From Omphiscola glabra (lineage: Eukaryota; Mollusca; Gastropoda; Lymnaeidae), in NCBI GenBank assembly GCA_964017045.1, contig OZ024795.1, positions 51,446,850 through 51,510,849 of the forward strand: a stretch of DNA of 64,000 nucleotides, given 5' to 3'. Positions 32,429 through 42,895 of this stretch are shown piece by piece (positions within the stretch are counted from its first letter, which is position 1; the number at the start of each line of letters is the position of its first letter). The position numbers were made by a program, and so were the translations under genes. Below the pieces are notes generated by a model, which worked only from the letters and a program-made list of their open reading frames with translations, was not told the DNA's origin and did not search any database.

Positions 32429-33949
32429 TCTCGCTACTAGTGTTGCCAGGTCTTAGGATTTTCTCGAATCTAAAAGGTTTTTCTCTTCCCTCAGAACGAT
32501 TTTTTCCCCATTTTTTTAAATAAAATCTGGTATTCATTATTTCAGAGTGATTAAATGTATGCACTAAATTGAATTTACCTCGGAGATAAGGATTTACTTC
32601 CACAAGCCAAAACTCGTCTTAAGTGTTAGATTACATTAAGAACAGGTAACGGTATTTATATTATATATATATATATATTTGTTTACAAGGGCATGGGTGT
32701 CTTTTTTTGTCTTTCTTTGAGCACTCATTGGATTAGGGACATCTTTATAGGTATTTTGATCCGGGGGGGGGGGGGGGGGGGGGGTTTCCAGACCCCGGGA
32801 CCAACTACGCCTCTGTTTACTTATCAAGAACTTTACAATTTCCCTCTAACTAGCAAGCAATGTTACCTTTTGTCACTACAGGATGAACAAGGTGGTATAG
32901 ATTGACTAAAAACAAGATAAATATCATAAGGTTATTATGTAAGTAGTTAACGTGAACAATTTTCTATCTTTAATCTTTAAGGTGTACTAAAATGCTGATT
33001 ATTTTGTTGCAGCAACTGGCCAATACCACCCCCACCCCCTCCCAGAGCCGATGCTGAGAACATCATATCTATCACATCTGTCACCACCATGACGATAACA
33101 AAAATGCCCACGTCATGATTTTACACGTTTGTCAAATATAATTAACGGCACCCAATCAAATTAATTATGTTGTACTGAATAATGCTTGCAAGCCAACCGC
33201 TGTCCCGCACCACTTCGTCCCACCACTTCTTCCCACCACTCCGTCCGAGACAAGAAATTTAGAAACATAAGCCTGCCACATCGAGCCATTCGTGACCCTG
33301 CCGGAGTGAACTGCCAATTAATCACGGCTAATGCATATTTTCACTTGAACTCGAGAGACGGCTAAATCTGGCCACTCCAAACTACCGAAATAGAATCTCT
33401 CATTGGTTGATCTCCACGAAGTTTGTGCCCGGTGGCACGTTATTAATCCTCCATCACTTGGAACTGAACTTTGAGATCAAGATTCGTGAGGGGGGCTACT
33501 TTTAATGTGTTTTGCTGACAAACTGTTATAAAATGCCTTTGATGCATTTTTTTTTAAAATATACATTTTTAGAAATCAACCTCCACTCGAAAAATTTTAC
33601 CACCTTATAAAACCATCCACGCATTGGTAAACCCCCCCCCCCCCCCCAGCGTCATCAACCGCACATTTTTTGCATGCACGCCCCTGAAATATATTAATCT
33701 TCTAATGTCCAGCAACCTTTTACAAAGTTGTAAAAAAGATATATATTATTTTAATTTTTTTAATTACTTTTTTTGTTGTTTAATTTTTGTAAACAAAATT
33801 GTTCAATGCATTGGCATATTTGAAGATTATGTTGATTTATTTAGACAATCAAATCTAGAAAAAATTCAAATCTGAAACATTATTTAGTTTGTTAATATTT
33901 GATATCAAAATGAACCAATGGCAGCTGTATATGATTTGTTCCTTTTTAG
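32429..33949. other. Unannotated 1.5 kb
   Basis: Contains a short (TA)n near 32663, a long G run at ~32763-32784 followed by CCAGACCCCGGGACC (MITE-like context), a C run at ~33632, and AT-rich DNA. No recognisable gene. Confidence 0.5.
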
Positions 33950-35733
33950 AGGAGTGATACGTGAGTTTGTGAGCGGTAGGTGGCAGTGAGTGATACGTGA
34001 GTTTGTGAGCGGTAGGTGGCAGTGAGTGATACGTGAGTTTGTGAGCGGTAGGTGGCAGTGAGTGATACGTGAGTTTGTGAGCGGTAGGTGGCAGTGAGTG
34101 ATACTTGAGTTTGTGAGCGGTAGGTGGCAGTGAGTGATACGTGAGTTTGTGAGCGGTAGGTGGCAGTGAGTGATACTTGAGTTTGTGAGCGGTAGGTGGC
34201 AGTGAATGATACGTGAGTTTGTGAGTGGTAGGTGGCAGTGAGTGATACTTGAGTTTGTGAGTGGTAGGTGGCAGTGAGTGATACGTGAGTTTGTGAGTGG
34301 TAGGTGGCAGTGAGTGATACGTGAGTTTGTGAGCGGTAGGTGGCAGTGAGTGATACGTGAGTTTGTGAGCGGTAGGTGGCAGTGAGTGATACTTGAGTTT
34401 GTGAGCGGTAGGTGGCAGTGAGTGATACGTGAGTTTGTGAGCGGTAGGTGGCAGTGAGTGATACGTGAGTTTGTGAGCGGTAGGTGGCAGTGAGTGATAC
34501 TTGAGTTTGTGAGCGGTAGGTGGCAGTGAGTGATACGTGAGTTTGTGAGTGGTAGGTGGCAGTGAGTGATACGTGAGTTTGTGAGTGGTAGGTGGCAGTG
34601 AGTGATACGTGAGTTTGTGAGTGGTAGGTGGCAGTGAGTGATACGTGAGTTTGTGAGTGGTAGGTGGCAGTGAGTGATACGTGAGTTTGTGAGTGGTAGG
34701 TGGCAGTGAGTGATACGTGAGTTTGTGAGTGGTAGGTGGCAGTGAGTGATACGTGAGTTTGTGAGCGGTAGGTGGCAGTGAGTGATACGTGAGTTTGTGA
34801 GTGGTAGGTGGCAGTGAGTGATACGTGAGTTTGTGAGTGGTAGGTGGCAGTGAGTGATACGTGAGTTTGTGAGTGGTAGGTGGCAGTGAGTGATACGTGA
34901 GTTTGTGAGCGGTAGGTGGCAGTGAGTGATACGTGAGTTTGTGAGCGGTAGGTGGCAGTGAGTGATACTTGAGTTTGTGAGCGGTAGGTGGCAGTGAGTG
35001 ATACGTGAGTTTGTGAGCGGTAGGTGGCAGTGAGTGATACTTGAGTTTGTGAGCGGTAGGTGGCAGTGAGTGATACGTGAGTTTGTGAGTGGTAGGTGGC
35101 AGTGAGTGATACGTGAGTTTGTGAGTTTGTGAGTGGTAGGTGGCAGTGAGTAATACGTGAGTTTGTGAGTTTGTGAGCGGTAGGTGGCAGTGAGTGATAC
35201 GTGAGTTTGTGAGTTTGTGAGTGGTAGGTGGCAGTGAGTGATACGTGAGTTTGTGAGTGGTAGGTGGCAGTGAGTGATACGTGAGTTTGTGAGTTTGTGA
35301 GTGGTAGGTGGCAGTGAGTGATACGTGAGTTTGTGAGTGGTAGGTGGCAGTGAGTGATACGTGAGTTTGTGAGTGGTAGGTGGCAGTGAGTGATACGTGA
35401 GTTTGTGAGTGGTAGGTGGCAGTGAGTGATACGTGAGTTTGTGAGTGGTAGGTGGCAGTGAGTGATACGTGAGTTTGTGAGTGGTAGGTTGCAGTGAGTG
35501 ATACGTGAGTTTGTGAGTGGTAGGTGGCAGTGAGTGATACGTGAGTTTGTGAATTTGTGAGTGGTAGGTGGCAGTGAGTGATACGTGAGTTTGTGAGTTT
35601 GTGAGTGGTAGGTGGCAGTGAGTGATACGTGAGTTTGTGAGTTTGTGAGTGGTAGGTGGCAGTGAGTGATACGTGAGTTTGTGAGTGGTAGGTGGCAGTG
35701 AGTGATACGTGAGTTTATGAGTTTGTGAGTTTG
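33950..35733. repeat. Minisatellite, 36-bp unit, ~48 copies
   Basis: Units contain AGTGATACGTGAGTTTGTGA and GCGGTAGGTGGC. Three variable sites (ACG/ACT, GAGCGG/GAGTGG, and an optional extra GTTTGTGAGT 10-mer) form blocks. GAGCGG dominates the left third, GAGTGG the right, and the 10-mer insertion appears only from ~35117 on. This records local expansion from right-edge and internal variants. Confidence 0.98.
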
Positions 35734-35859
35734 TGAGCTTCAGCGCTATTTTCTTATTTAATGTAGTTTTGAACGTTATTTTTATTTTTATACATTTGAT
35801 AAATCCAGACTTTCGGAATGAAATGTTAGTAAAACTAATTAAATGTTTAGGATAAAAAG
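35734..35859. other. Unannotated AT-rich spacer
   Basis: Spacer between the 36-bp array and the Penelope-like trailer. No feature seen. Confidence 0.5.
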
Positions 35860-36035
35860 CTAAAATTTAGTTTAATTAGACACGAACAATTTGTGTCAAT
35901 GTCACATTATATGTTAAGCTTTAATAGTAATTTTACATAATACAGCAGTAGAGGTTTCGGCACATGTCTTCATCAGTACAACAACAAAACATTTAAATAA
36001 GTATAAATTAAATTTACATAATATACAAATACATA
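35860..36035 (-). mobile_element. Penelope-like retroelement 3' trailer, family B, copy 2 (inverted)
   Basis: The reverse complement contains TTGTACTGATGAAGACATG, TGCCGAAAC, TTAAAGCTTAACATA and ATTGTTCGTGTCTA, in the same order as 12195-12340. It carries the same CTGATGA...GAAAC boxes (plus-strand 35970-35976 and 35954-35958). No coding sequence remains. Confidence 0.7.
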
Positions 36036-37544
36036 TCTCCGAATACTGCGCAAAATTTAATTCCCGATAACTAAACTAAAAAAAAATTTGTGCCGTGTGT
36101 ACTATTTTCTTTTCTTTTCGGAAAATGAAATCGTCCTAATTTAAACATGGGGTAGTAAATATTCGGTTTAAAATTGATTGGGACGTCAGAGTATTTAATA
36201 TAGGTCATGGGTGTGAAATATAAAGTGTGCAGTGACGTAGCATGGAGGATTGGAATTTCGCAAAAATGGACTACGATGAGTCACTTCCTTGTTTTGCTAC
36301 ACATAACAACACATAACAACAGATAACAGCTGATCAGCCATTGCCATCATCATTAATTTTAAAGCACAATGTTTGTCTCCATCAGCGCCTCCCCAGTGTT
36401 AATTAAAAAATTTACTTTTCAAAATATTCTTGAATACACATGTTTCTTTAAATGACATTCATTAAATGTGACAATAATTATAATTCAGTTATGATTAAAG
36501 GAAGAAAGTTGTTTGAAGAAAAACTTGTGAGCAACTAGTGTCTTGCAGACAGCCTACCGGAAGTCTTACTCGTACTTACGCTTATCACGTGACAAAACAA
36601 TCGACTCATCGTAGTCCATTGGGATTCTTAAATGTACTGTACTTGAATTCATGTTTTGTCAACTTTAGAAGATGGGAAATGCATGCATTGCAGCCGCAAA
36701 TGTTTGACGGGCTATCACTAGTTTATTAATACTAAAAATAATATCTTAACTCACACATTCAGATAAAATACTTAAAATAATTTTTGAATTGTTACATTAA
36801 ACTTGTTTTAAATTTATAATATAATACTTAAATATATACGTACATTTAAGTAGATATAATTTTTTAAACATATTTAAATTGATTTGATTGCCGTAAAATG
36901 ATAGAAAATCCAGACTATATTTAAATTGATTCGTTATTTACTTAGCTTAACATTGGATACTATGGCTCCTTCTATTATAAATATATAAATATTTATTAAT
37001 TTTTCTGACATCAGAGTTTTTCCTTTCTCAGCTTTGTTCCGTCCTCCTCGCCGTCTCAGATTTCGAGAGTTTTTCTCCCTACTCTGTCGAGTATATTTGT
37101 TGATGAAATCAGAAGACAATAATTGTAACGTTTCCAGTGACCGTCTGATGTCAGCTCGCTTCCGATTTCGTCCGTACATGCCGGGAGATGAGGGGAGTTG
37201 CGGGGGGGGGGGGGGGGGGATATTTATTTGTTCATCCAAAATTCTTTTTTTTTATTTTAAAGGAAGTTTTATTTAGACTCTGACACAGCTTTCAATACAC
37301 CTTAATATTGTAGATCTAAAAAGGGAGGGGTGTGGCGGCGCCGTGCCCCCTGAGCGCCCCAGACAAAGTTTCGCTTTACAATCGTCTGATAAATTGAGAC
37401 GATTAACGAGATAAAATGTTCTAATAATAGATATATGTAAATATGAGCAGGACTCATACAACAGGTCTTAACATGTTGTGAACGGCAGTAGGGATTTCCA
37501 ATAGGAGGGTTTGTGAGTATGGACCACAGCAGAAAATAATGGGT
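36036..37544. other. Unannotated 1.5 kb
   Basis: AT-rich with a G run at ~37201-37219. Frames of 61-101 codons show no known domain. No supported gene. Confidence 0.5.
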
Positions 37545-37674
37545 GGAGGGCGCCACATTTTTGTATTTAATAAAGGGCAGCTTTTCGGCAAACTATAAAA
37601 AAATGGGAGAAGGGTGGGGGCGGCAAAAAACCTTGGCCCGCCCGCGCTGCATTAGCCCCAGCTACGCCACCGTC
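37545..37674. mobile_element. MITE family 2 fragment
   Basis: Contains AATAAAGGGCAGCTTTTCGG and ends CCAGCTACGCCACCG, resembling the interior and right end of 22219-22413. The left end is not clear. Confidence 0.45.
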
Positions 37675-38106
37675 TCCAGGTGACACCCTCGGAGGAGGGT
37701 ACAAATGTATGAGTGGTTCCTAAAACGTATTAACAATACTCATGCTTCGCTGTGTTCTGGTGTGTGGTTCCTTGGGAAGAAAGGGGCTCATTAGAGAACT
37801 ATGTATTTATGGATACAATCAGGGCCGTACCTGGGGAGGTGGGAGTTGCAAGAGAAGGGAGCAATCACCACAGGCGCTAATATAGAGAGGGAGGATTTGC
37901 TATAACCGAGAGGCTGTTGGGCGCCAAAATCGTAAATTAACCATGTATATTATAGGCCTATATCATATATTTGTTCTAGATGAAAGGTATAATAAGAGGG
38001 TACCACTTTCATGCTTTGTTCTAGATGAGAGGTATAATAAAGGGGTACCATTTTCATGCTTTGCCCCCATGCGCACCTTTTCCTTCGCACAGCCCTATAT
38101 ACAATT
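37675..38106. other. Unannotated stretch
   Basis: CAGGGCCGTACCTGGGG at ~37821 resembles a hAT terminus but no partner end was found. A ~52-bp segment (TGTTCTAGATGA(A/G)AGGTATAATAA) is repeated twice at 37972-38065. No gene. Confidence 0.4.
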
Positions 38107-38215
38107 ATTGACAATAACATGGGCTGTTCCAGGGTTGGTGTTATGACAATAACATGGGCTGTTCCAGGGTTGGTGTTATGACAATAACATGGGCTGTTCC
38201 AGGGTTGGTGTTATG
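38107..38215. repeat. 35-bp tandem repeat, 3 copies
   Basis: Three copies of ACAATAACATGGGCTGTTCC plus AGGGTTGGTGTTATG. Confidence 0.95.
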
Positions 38216-38252
38216 AACGACTTATGTTCATCATACACAAGGTAAACAGTAA

Positions 38253-38310
38253 TCATTATGGTAGAGTTAACACCCTTTGGGTGACGTCAGTAATCTGTAT
38301 GGTAGAGTTA
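38253..38310. repeat. Left part of the split 41-bp CRE-containing array
   Basis: About 1.4 units of the same repeat as 41797-42292, separated from it by the Gypsy insertion. Confidence 0.85.
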
Positions 38311-38915
38311 ACACTATTACGGACCGTTATAGATGGAGAATTTAATCTCTGTTGTTTTGTCTAGGGCTCGTTCTAAAAACAGTCCATAATAAAGGACGAT
38401 ACCAAAGGTTAAAAATAATAACAAATAAAACGACAATTAAGGCCAGAGCTAATTACAATTAATAACTTTTTAATTTGTGAACTTCAATTAAATAATAACA
38501 GCAAGTGAAATATGATTGAAATTATAAACTTACAGATTTGCTGGTACCGGTACTGTATATCAAAATACAATGAGCACAAAATTGTAGGAGGAAATAAAAA
38601 TCTCTACACGCAACAAAGTATAATGACACATAGCATGCCTCGTAAACAAGGAAAGGAAAATCTCCCCCTCTCTATCGGTCAGCCCTTTTTATAGGCAGTT
38701 TCAGATGATCATTCTGGAAATGGAACACACAGTCTTACTGTTTCCCACATTTTCTAGATTGTTCTATCATGTTCCACAGAAACGGATGATAGTAAACAAA
38801 AGTATCATCAAAGGGATATTTTTTCTAGCCGCCCCAACACGGGACCGACTTGAAAGAGGTCATGCACGTGGAAGGCGGGCAAAGTGTGTCTCAAAATACG
38901 TCATCCCTTATAACA
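38311..38915 (-). repeat. 3' LTR (complete)
   Basis: On the minus strand it starts TGTTATAAGGG and ends CCGTAATA. The 418 bp at 38498-38915 match 41378-41796. The other 187 bp (38311-38497) have no counterpart in the truncated 5' LTR. Confidence 0.8.
38686..38693 (-). promoter_or_regulatory. TATA-box-like motif in 3' LTR
   Basis: Minus strand TATAAAAA within CCTATAAAAAGG, conserved at 41566-41573 in the 5' LTR. A plausible LTR core promoter. Confidence 0.5.
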
Positions 38916-38927
38916 CCTCCCCTCTTT
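38916..38927 (-). promoter_or_regulatory. Polypurine tract
   Basis: Minus strand AAAGAGGGGAGG directly precedes the TG that opens the 3' LTR. This position is that of the plus-strand primer in LTR elements, and it fixes both orientation and LTR boundary. Confidence 0.75.
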
Positions 38928-39073
38928 AAAGAAAAAATTTCATTTTTCAAAAAAAAAATGGAATTCTTTTCCATTAAACAAGTACAAGAAAATACATTTC
39001 TTCCTTCCAAAAATATTAAACAAGCTTCTTAATAGCTTATAATCAACTACATAATTTTTTTGTGCAGAGAAAA

Positions 39074-39505
39074 TTAATTTCTGGACAAAGTATCAGCAAT
39101 CACATTATCTTGGCCTTTGATATGTTTTATGTCCAAATTATATTCTTGTAAGAATAGACTCCATCTTAACAATCTTTGATTTTTGGAGACCATCTTATTC
39201 AAAAATGTTAAAGGATTGTGATCAGTAAAAACAAGTACTGAATGTAAGGAACAACTGACATAAAAATCAAATTGTTGTAGAGCAAGAATTAATCCTAAAC
39301 ATTCTTTTTCTACAGTGGAATAATTTTTCTGATGGGAGTTAAATTTCTTTGAAAAATAACAAACAGGATGATCCACACTGTGGTCATCTTCTTGAAAAAG
39401 AACTGCACCAATGCCAACATCACTGGCATCTACAGCTAATTTAAACTGTTTGTTAAAGTCTGGTGCAATGAGAACAGGAGCATTAGCTAGTATTCTTTTA
39501 ATTTT
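39074..39505 (-). pseudogene. Gypsy RNase H domain
   Basis: The domain degrades RNA in RNA:DNA hybrids during reverse transcription. Visible motifs in order are KRILANAPVL (connection), FKLAVDASDVGIGAVL with the first Asp, YSTVEKECL with Glu, VFTDHNPL with Asp, and NVIADTLSRN with the last Asp. All four acidic positions are therefore present. It lies one frame off the reverse transcriptase. The switch falls in a run of seven A residues on the coding strand near 39507, so a one-base indel in a homopolymer is the likely cause; programmed frameshifting seems less likely. The stop after LSRN lies close to the polypurine tract, with no integrase following. Confidence 0.85.
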
Positions 39506-41459
39506 TTTCGAATGCTTCCTGACAGGCATCTGACCAATGAAATTTTGCATTTTTCTTTAACATATTACTTAGGGGAGAAGCAATAACTGAGAAATTTTTG
39601 CAAAATTTTCTATAGTAACCTGCCATTCCCAAAAATCTCATTAACTGTTTTCTAGTAGTGGGTGGTGGAAGTGCTGCAATAGCATTTATCTTAGATTGAA
39701 CAGGTTTTACATGACCTTGACCCACTATGTGACCTAAATATTCCACAGTTGCATGACAAAATTCACACTTATTTAAATTTACAGTTACATTTGCCTGCAA
39801 GAATTTTGTAATTAGAGATCTTAATTGATTTACATGTTTGGAAAAATCTTGACTGTAAATAATTACATCATCAATATAGGCGCTGCAATTTTCCTGGTCA
39901 GCAATAATGTTGTTAACTAGACGTTGGAATGTAGCTGGGGCATTTTTCATTCCAAACGGCATTACTTTATATTGGTATAAACCATCTGGAGTACAAAAAG
40001 CAGAGACTTCTTTTGCTCTGTCAGTTAGAGGAACCTGCCAATAACCTGATATTAGGTCTATCTTGGTTACATATTTTGCATCGCCTATTCGATCTATAAG
40101 ATCGTCTATCCTTGGAATCGGAAAGGAATCAGACTTTGTAACTGAATTCACTTTCCTGAAATCAGTGCAAAACCTGTAACTTTTGTCAGGCTTTGGGACT
40201 AAAATACACGGAGAACTCCAGTTACTAGAGCTTGGTTCAATGATATCATTTTCAAGCATGTATTTTATTTCAGATCGGATTACTTCAAGTTTTTCCGGAT
40301 TGACCCTATAGGGGTGTTGCTTGACCGGAACTGCATTGCCAATGTCAACATCATGTACAGCAATGTTGGTTTTATTAGGGACATCAGGAAAAAGTGAAAC
40401 AAAATCTGCAATAACAGACTTGATAACATTTTTTTCCGACAATGACAAATGTCCGAGTTTCTGATCAATATTGGCCAGTATTTCTGAATTTTTAAGTTTG
40501 TAATGACCAACTTTTTCTGGGACACTGTCAAATATTTCAGTAACATTTACTTTAGGTACTGAAGTTACAGTTGAGATTGTGTTAACATTAGTTTCTGAGG
40601 ATGGACAATTGTCATCACATTTTCTTTCTACATATTCTTTTAACATGTTAATGTGACATAACTGTTTCTTTCTTTTACGATCTGGTGTTAACACAATGTA
40701 ATTTAAGTCATTAAGTTTGGACTCAACTACATAAGGACCAAAATATCTAGCTTGTAGTGCCTGTCCTGGTATTGGCAAAAGTACAAGCACTTTGTCCCCT
40801 GAAGCAAACTGTCTGAATTTGGACTTTTTGTCATACCAAACTTTCATTTTGGATTGAGAATCCTTCAAATGTGACTTAGCCAAATTAACGGCGTTAAAAA
40901 GTTTAGTTTTAAACTTTAGGACATAGTCCAAAAGTCCTTCAGTGGGTGTCGATGACATCCACGTGTCTTTTAAAAGTTTAAGGGGGCCTCGAACCGTATG
41001 GCCAAACACCAGTTCGAAGGGGCTGAATCCAAGTGATTCTTGAACTGCTTCTCTTGCGGCGAACAGTAGCATGTTGATCCCTTCATCACAGTCTTTCTCT
41101 TGTTCTAGGCAGTACGTTCTCATCATGTTCTTTAATGTCTGATGGAATCGCTCAAGTGCTCCCTGCGACTCAGGATGATACGCACTCGACAAGCAGTGTT
41201 CTATACCCAATTGGTTCATCACTTGTTTGAATAGTCCAGCCTTGAAGTTGGTTCCTTGGTCAGACTGTACAGACTTCGGAAGACCAAACAATGTAAAAAA
41301 CTTCGTCAGGGCTTTGACGATGTTCGGAGTCTTGATATTGCGAAGAGGAATAGCTTCTGGGAACCTTGTTGATGCACACAGCAAGTGAAATATGATTGAA
41401 ATTATAAACTTACAGATTTGCTGGTACCGGTACTGTATATCAAAATACAATGAGCACAA
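39498..41459 (-). pseudogene. Gypsy integrase-reverse transcriptase fusion frame (5'-deleted)
   Basis: A 653-codon frame. Residues 1-27 are translated from the truncated 5' LTR; native sequence begins at residue 28 (CASTRFPEAIPLRN). Integrase core: SDQGTNF with Asp67, then SQGALERFHQTLK with Glu103, spaced D-35-E; the first catalytic Asp lies in the deleted part. The GPY/F module is at ~240-256, followed by CHINMLKEYVE. Reverse transcriptase spans ~365-650: KPDKSYRFCTDFRKVN, KIDLISGYWQVPL (Asp468), FGMKNAPATFQR and AYIDD (528-531). Residues 281-360 link the two. The frame then breaks in an A run. No initiation codon native to the element remains, so no functional polyprotein is expected. Confidence 0.9.
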
Positions 41460-41796
41460 AATTGTACGAGGAAATAAAAATCTCTACACGCAACAAAGTA
41501 TAATGACACATAGCATGCCTCGTAATCAAGGAAAGGAAAATCTCCCCCTCTCTATCGGTCAGCCCTTTTTATAGGCAGTTTCAGATGATCATTCTGGAAA
41601 TGGAACACACAGTCTTACTGTTTCCCACATTTTCTAGATTGTTCTATCATGTTCCACAGAAACGGATGATAGTAAACAAAAGTATCATCGAAGGGATATT
41701 TTTTTCTAGCCGCCCCAACACGGGACCGACTTGAAAGAGGTCATGCACGTGGAAGGCGGGCAAAGTGTGTCTCAAAATACGTCATCCCTTATAACA
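41378..41796 (-). repeat. 5' LTR, truncated
   Basis: Matches 38498-38915 at about 99%. Its last ~187 bp (minus-strand 3' end) and everything up to mid-integrase are deleted. The junction carries a shared ACA. Confidence 0.85.
41566..41573 (-). promoter_or_regulatory. TATA-box-like motif in 5' LTR
   Basis: Minus strand TATAAAAA, the counterpart of the motif at 38686-38693. It could still drive transcription into the integrase-first frame. Confidence 0.45.
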
Positions 41797-42292
41797 ACAC
41801 CCTTTGGGTGACGTCAGTAATCTGTATGGTAGAGTTAACACCCTTTGGGTGACGTCAGTAATCTGTATGGTAGAGTTAACACCCTTCGGATGACGTCAGT
41901 AATCTGTATGGTAGAGTTAACACCCTTTGGGTGACGTCAGTAATCTGTATGGTAGAGTTAACACCCTTCGGGTGACGTCAGTAATCTGTATGGTAGAGTT
42001 AACACCCTTTGGGTGACGTCAGTAATCTTTATGGTAGAGTTAACACCCTTCGGGTGACGTCAGTAATCTGTATGGTAGAGTTAACACCCTTCAGGTGACG
42101 TCAGTAATCTGTATGGTAGAGTTAACACCCTTTGGGTGACGTCAGTAATCTGTATGGTAGAGTTAACACCCTTCAGGTGACGTCAGTAATCTGTATGGTA
42201 GAGTTAACACCCTTCAGGTGACGTCAGTAATATGTATGGTATGGTAGAGTTAACACCCTTCGGGTGACGTCAGTAATCTGTATGGTAGAGTA
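41797..42292. repeat. 41-bp minisatellite with a CRE palindrome in each unit
   Basis: About twelve copies of GTTAACACCCTT, GGGTGACGTCAGTAATC and TGTATGGTAGA. Nearly every unit keeps TGACGTCA, the full CREB/ATF palindrome, while the preceding TTTGGG/TTCGGG/TTCAGG triplet varies. Confidence 0.95.
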
Positions 42293-42403
42293 GGCACGTG
42301 TGTGTTGTAGGGGTATGGGAGATTTCCCATAATTTGCAAAGCGACAGGAATTATGATGAGACAACTCGGTAAGGTTAGATACTAATTAGTTGTTAGAAAC
42401 ATG

Positions 42404-42488
42404 CACAGCTGTGATATTAATCTGATAGCAATCTTTCATCACATCACAGCTGTCATATTAGTCTGACGCCAATCTTTCATCATATCAC
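42404..42488. repeat. ~50-bp direct duplication
   Basis: Two copies of CACAGCTGT(G/C)ATATTA, TCTGA and GCAATCTTTCATCA. Confidence 0.8.
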
Positions 42489-42502
42489 AACCGTTCGACT
42501 GT

Positions 42503-42650
42503 CTCGCCTCAACAACTGTTCCCAATAACTGGCTCGTCTCATCAGCTGTTCCCAATAACTGGCTCGCCTTAACAACTGTTCCCAATAACTGGCTCGTCTC
42601 ATCTGCTGTTCCCAATAACTGGCAGGGGTCCTGTTCCCAATAACTGGCTG
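42503..42650. repeat. Minisatellite, ~30-bp unit, ~5 copies
   Basis: Units contain TGTTCCCAATAACTGGCTCG and TCTCAACAAC. Confidence 0.9.
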
Positions 42651-42705
42651 TCTCAACAACAGACAGAGATCGTAATGTCCCGTTGATTTAGATCATGTGA
42701 CAGAA

Positions 42706-42895
42706 AGGGATTATGTGACAGAAGGGGATTATTTGACAGAAGGGGATCATGTGACAGAAGGGGATCATGTGACAGAATAGGATCATGTGACAGAATGGGA
42801 TCATGTGACAGAAGGGCATCATGTGACAGAAGGGGATCATGCGACAGAATGGGATTATGTGACAGAAGGGGAGTATGAGACAGAAGGGTGACAAT
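42706..42895. repeat. Minisatellite, 18-bp unit, ~10 copies
   Basis: Units of GACAGAAGGGGATCATGT. The 18-bp period keeps minus frames open as artefacts. Confidence 0.95.

Larger units (their letters stand above)
38311..41796 (-). mobile_element. Ty3/Gypsy LTR retrotransposon, deleted, integrase-first order
   Basis: Two long terminal repeats (38311-38915 complete; 41378-41796 partial) bracket minus-strand integrase, reverse transcriptase and RNase H, in that order. Gag, protease, the primer-binding site and the integrase N-terminus are missing because of a deletion from inside the 5' LTR into integrase. ACAC (38307-38310 and 41797-41800) flanks both sides, a likely target duplication within a 41-bp array. 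Gypsy-type RT downstream of INT is the Gmr1-like arrangement, not the canonical RT-RH-INT order. The LTRs differ by about three substitutions and one indel over 418 bp, so the insertion is young. Confidence 0.85.

Noticed and set aside
32182..32603. Leucine/threonine-rich 153-codon minus frame and Arg/Val-rich plus frame
   Set aside because: Generated by the 9-bp purine-rich repeat.
39498..39550. Programmed -1/+1 frameshift between reverse transcriptase and RNase H
   Set aside because: The break lies in a homopolymer within a domain that is normally continuous in this family, so a simple indel is more likely than programmed recoding.
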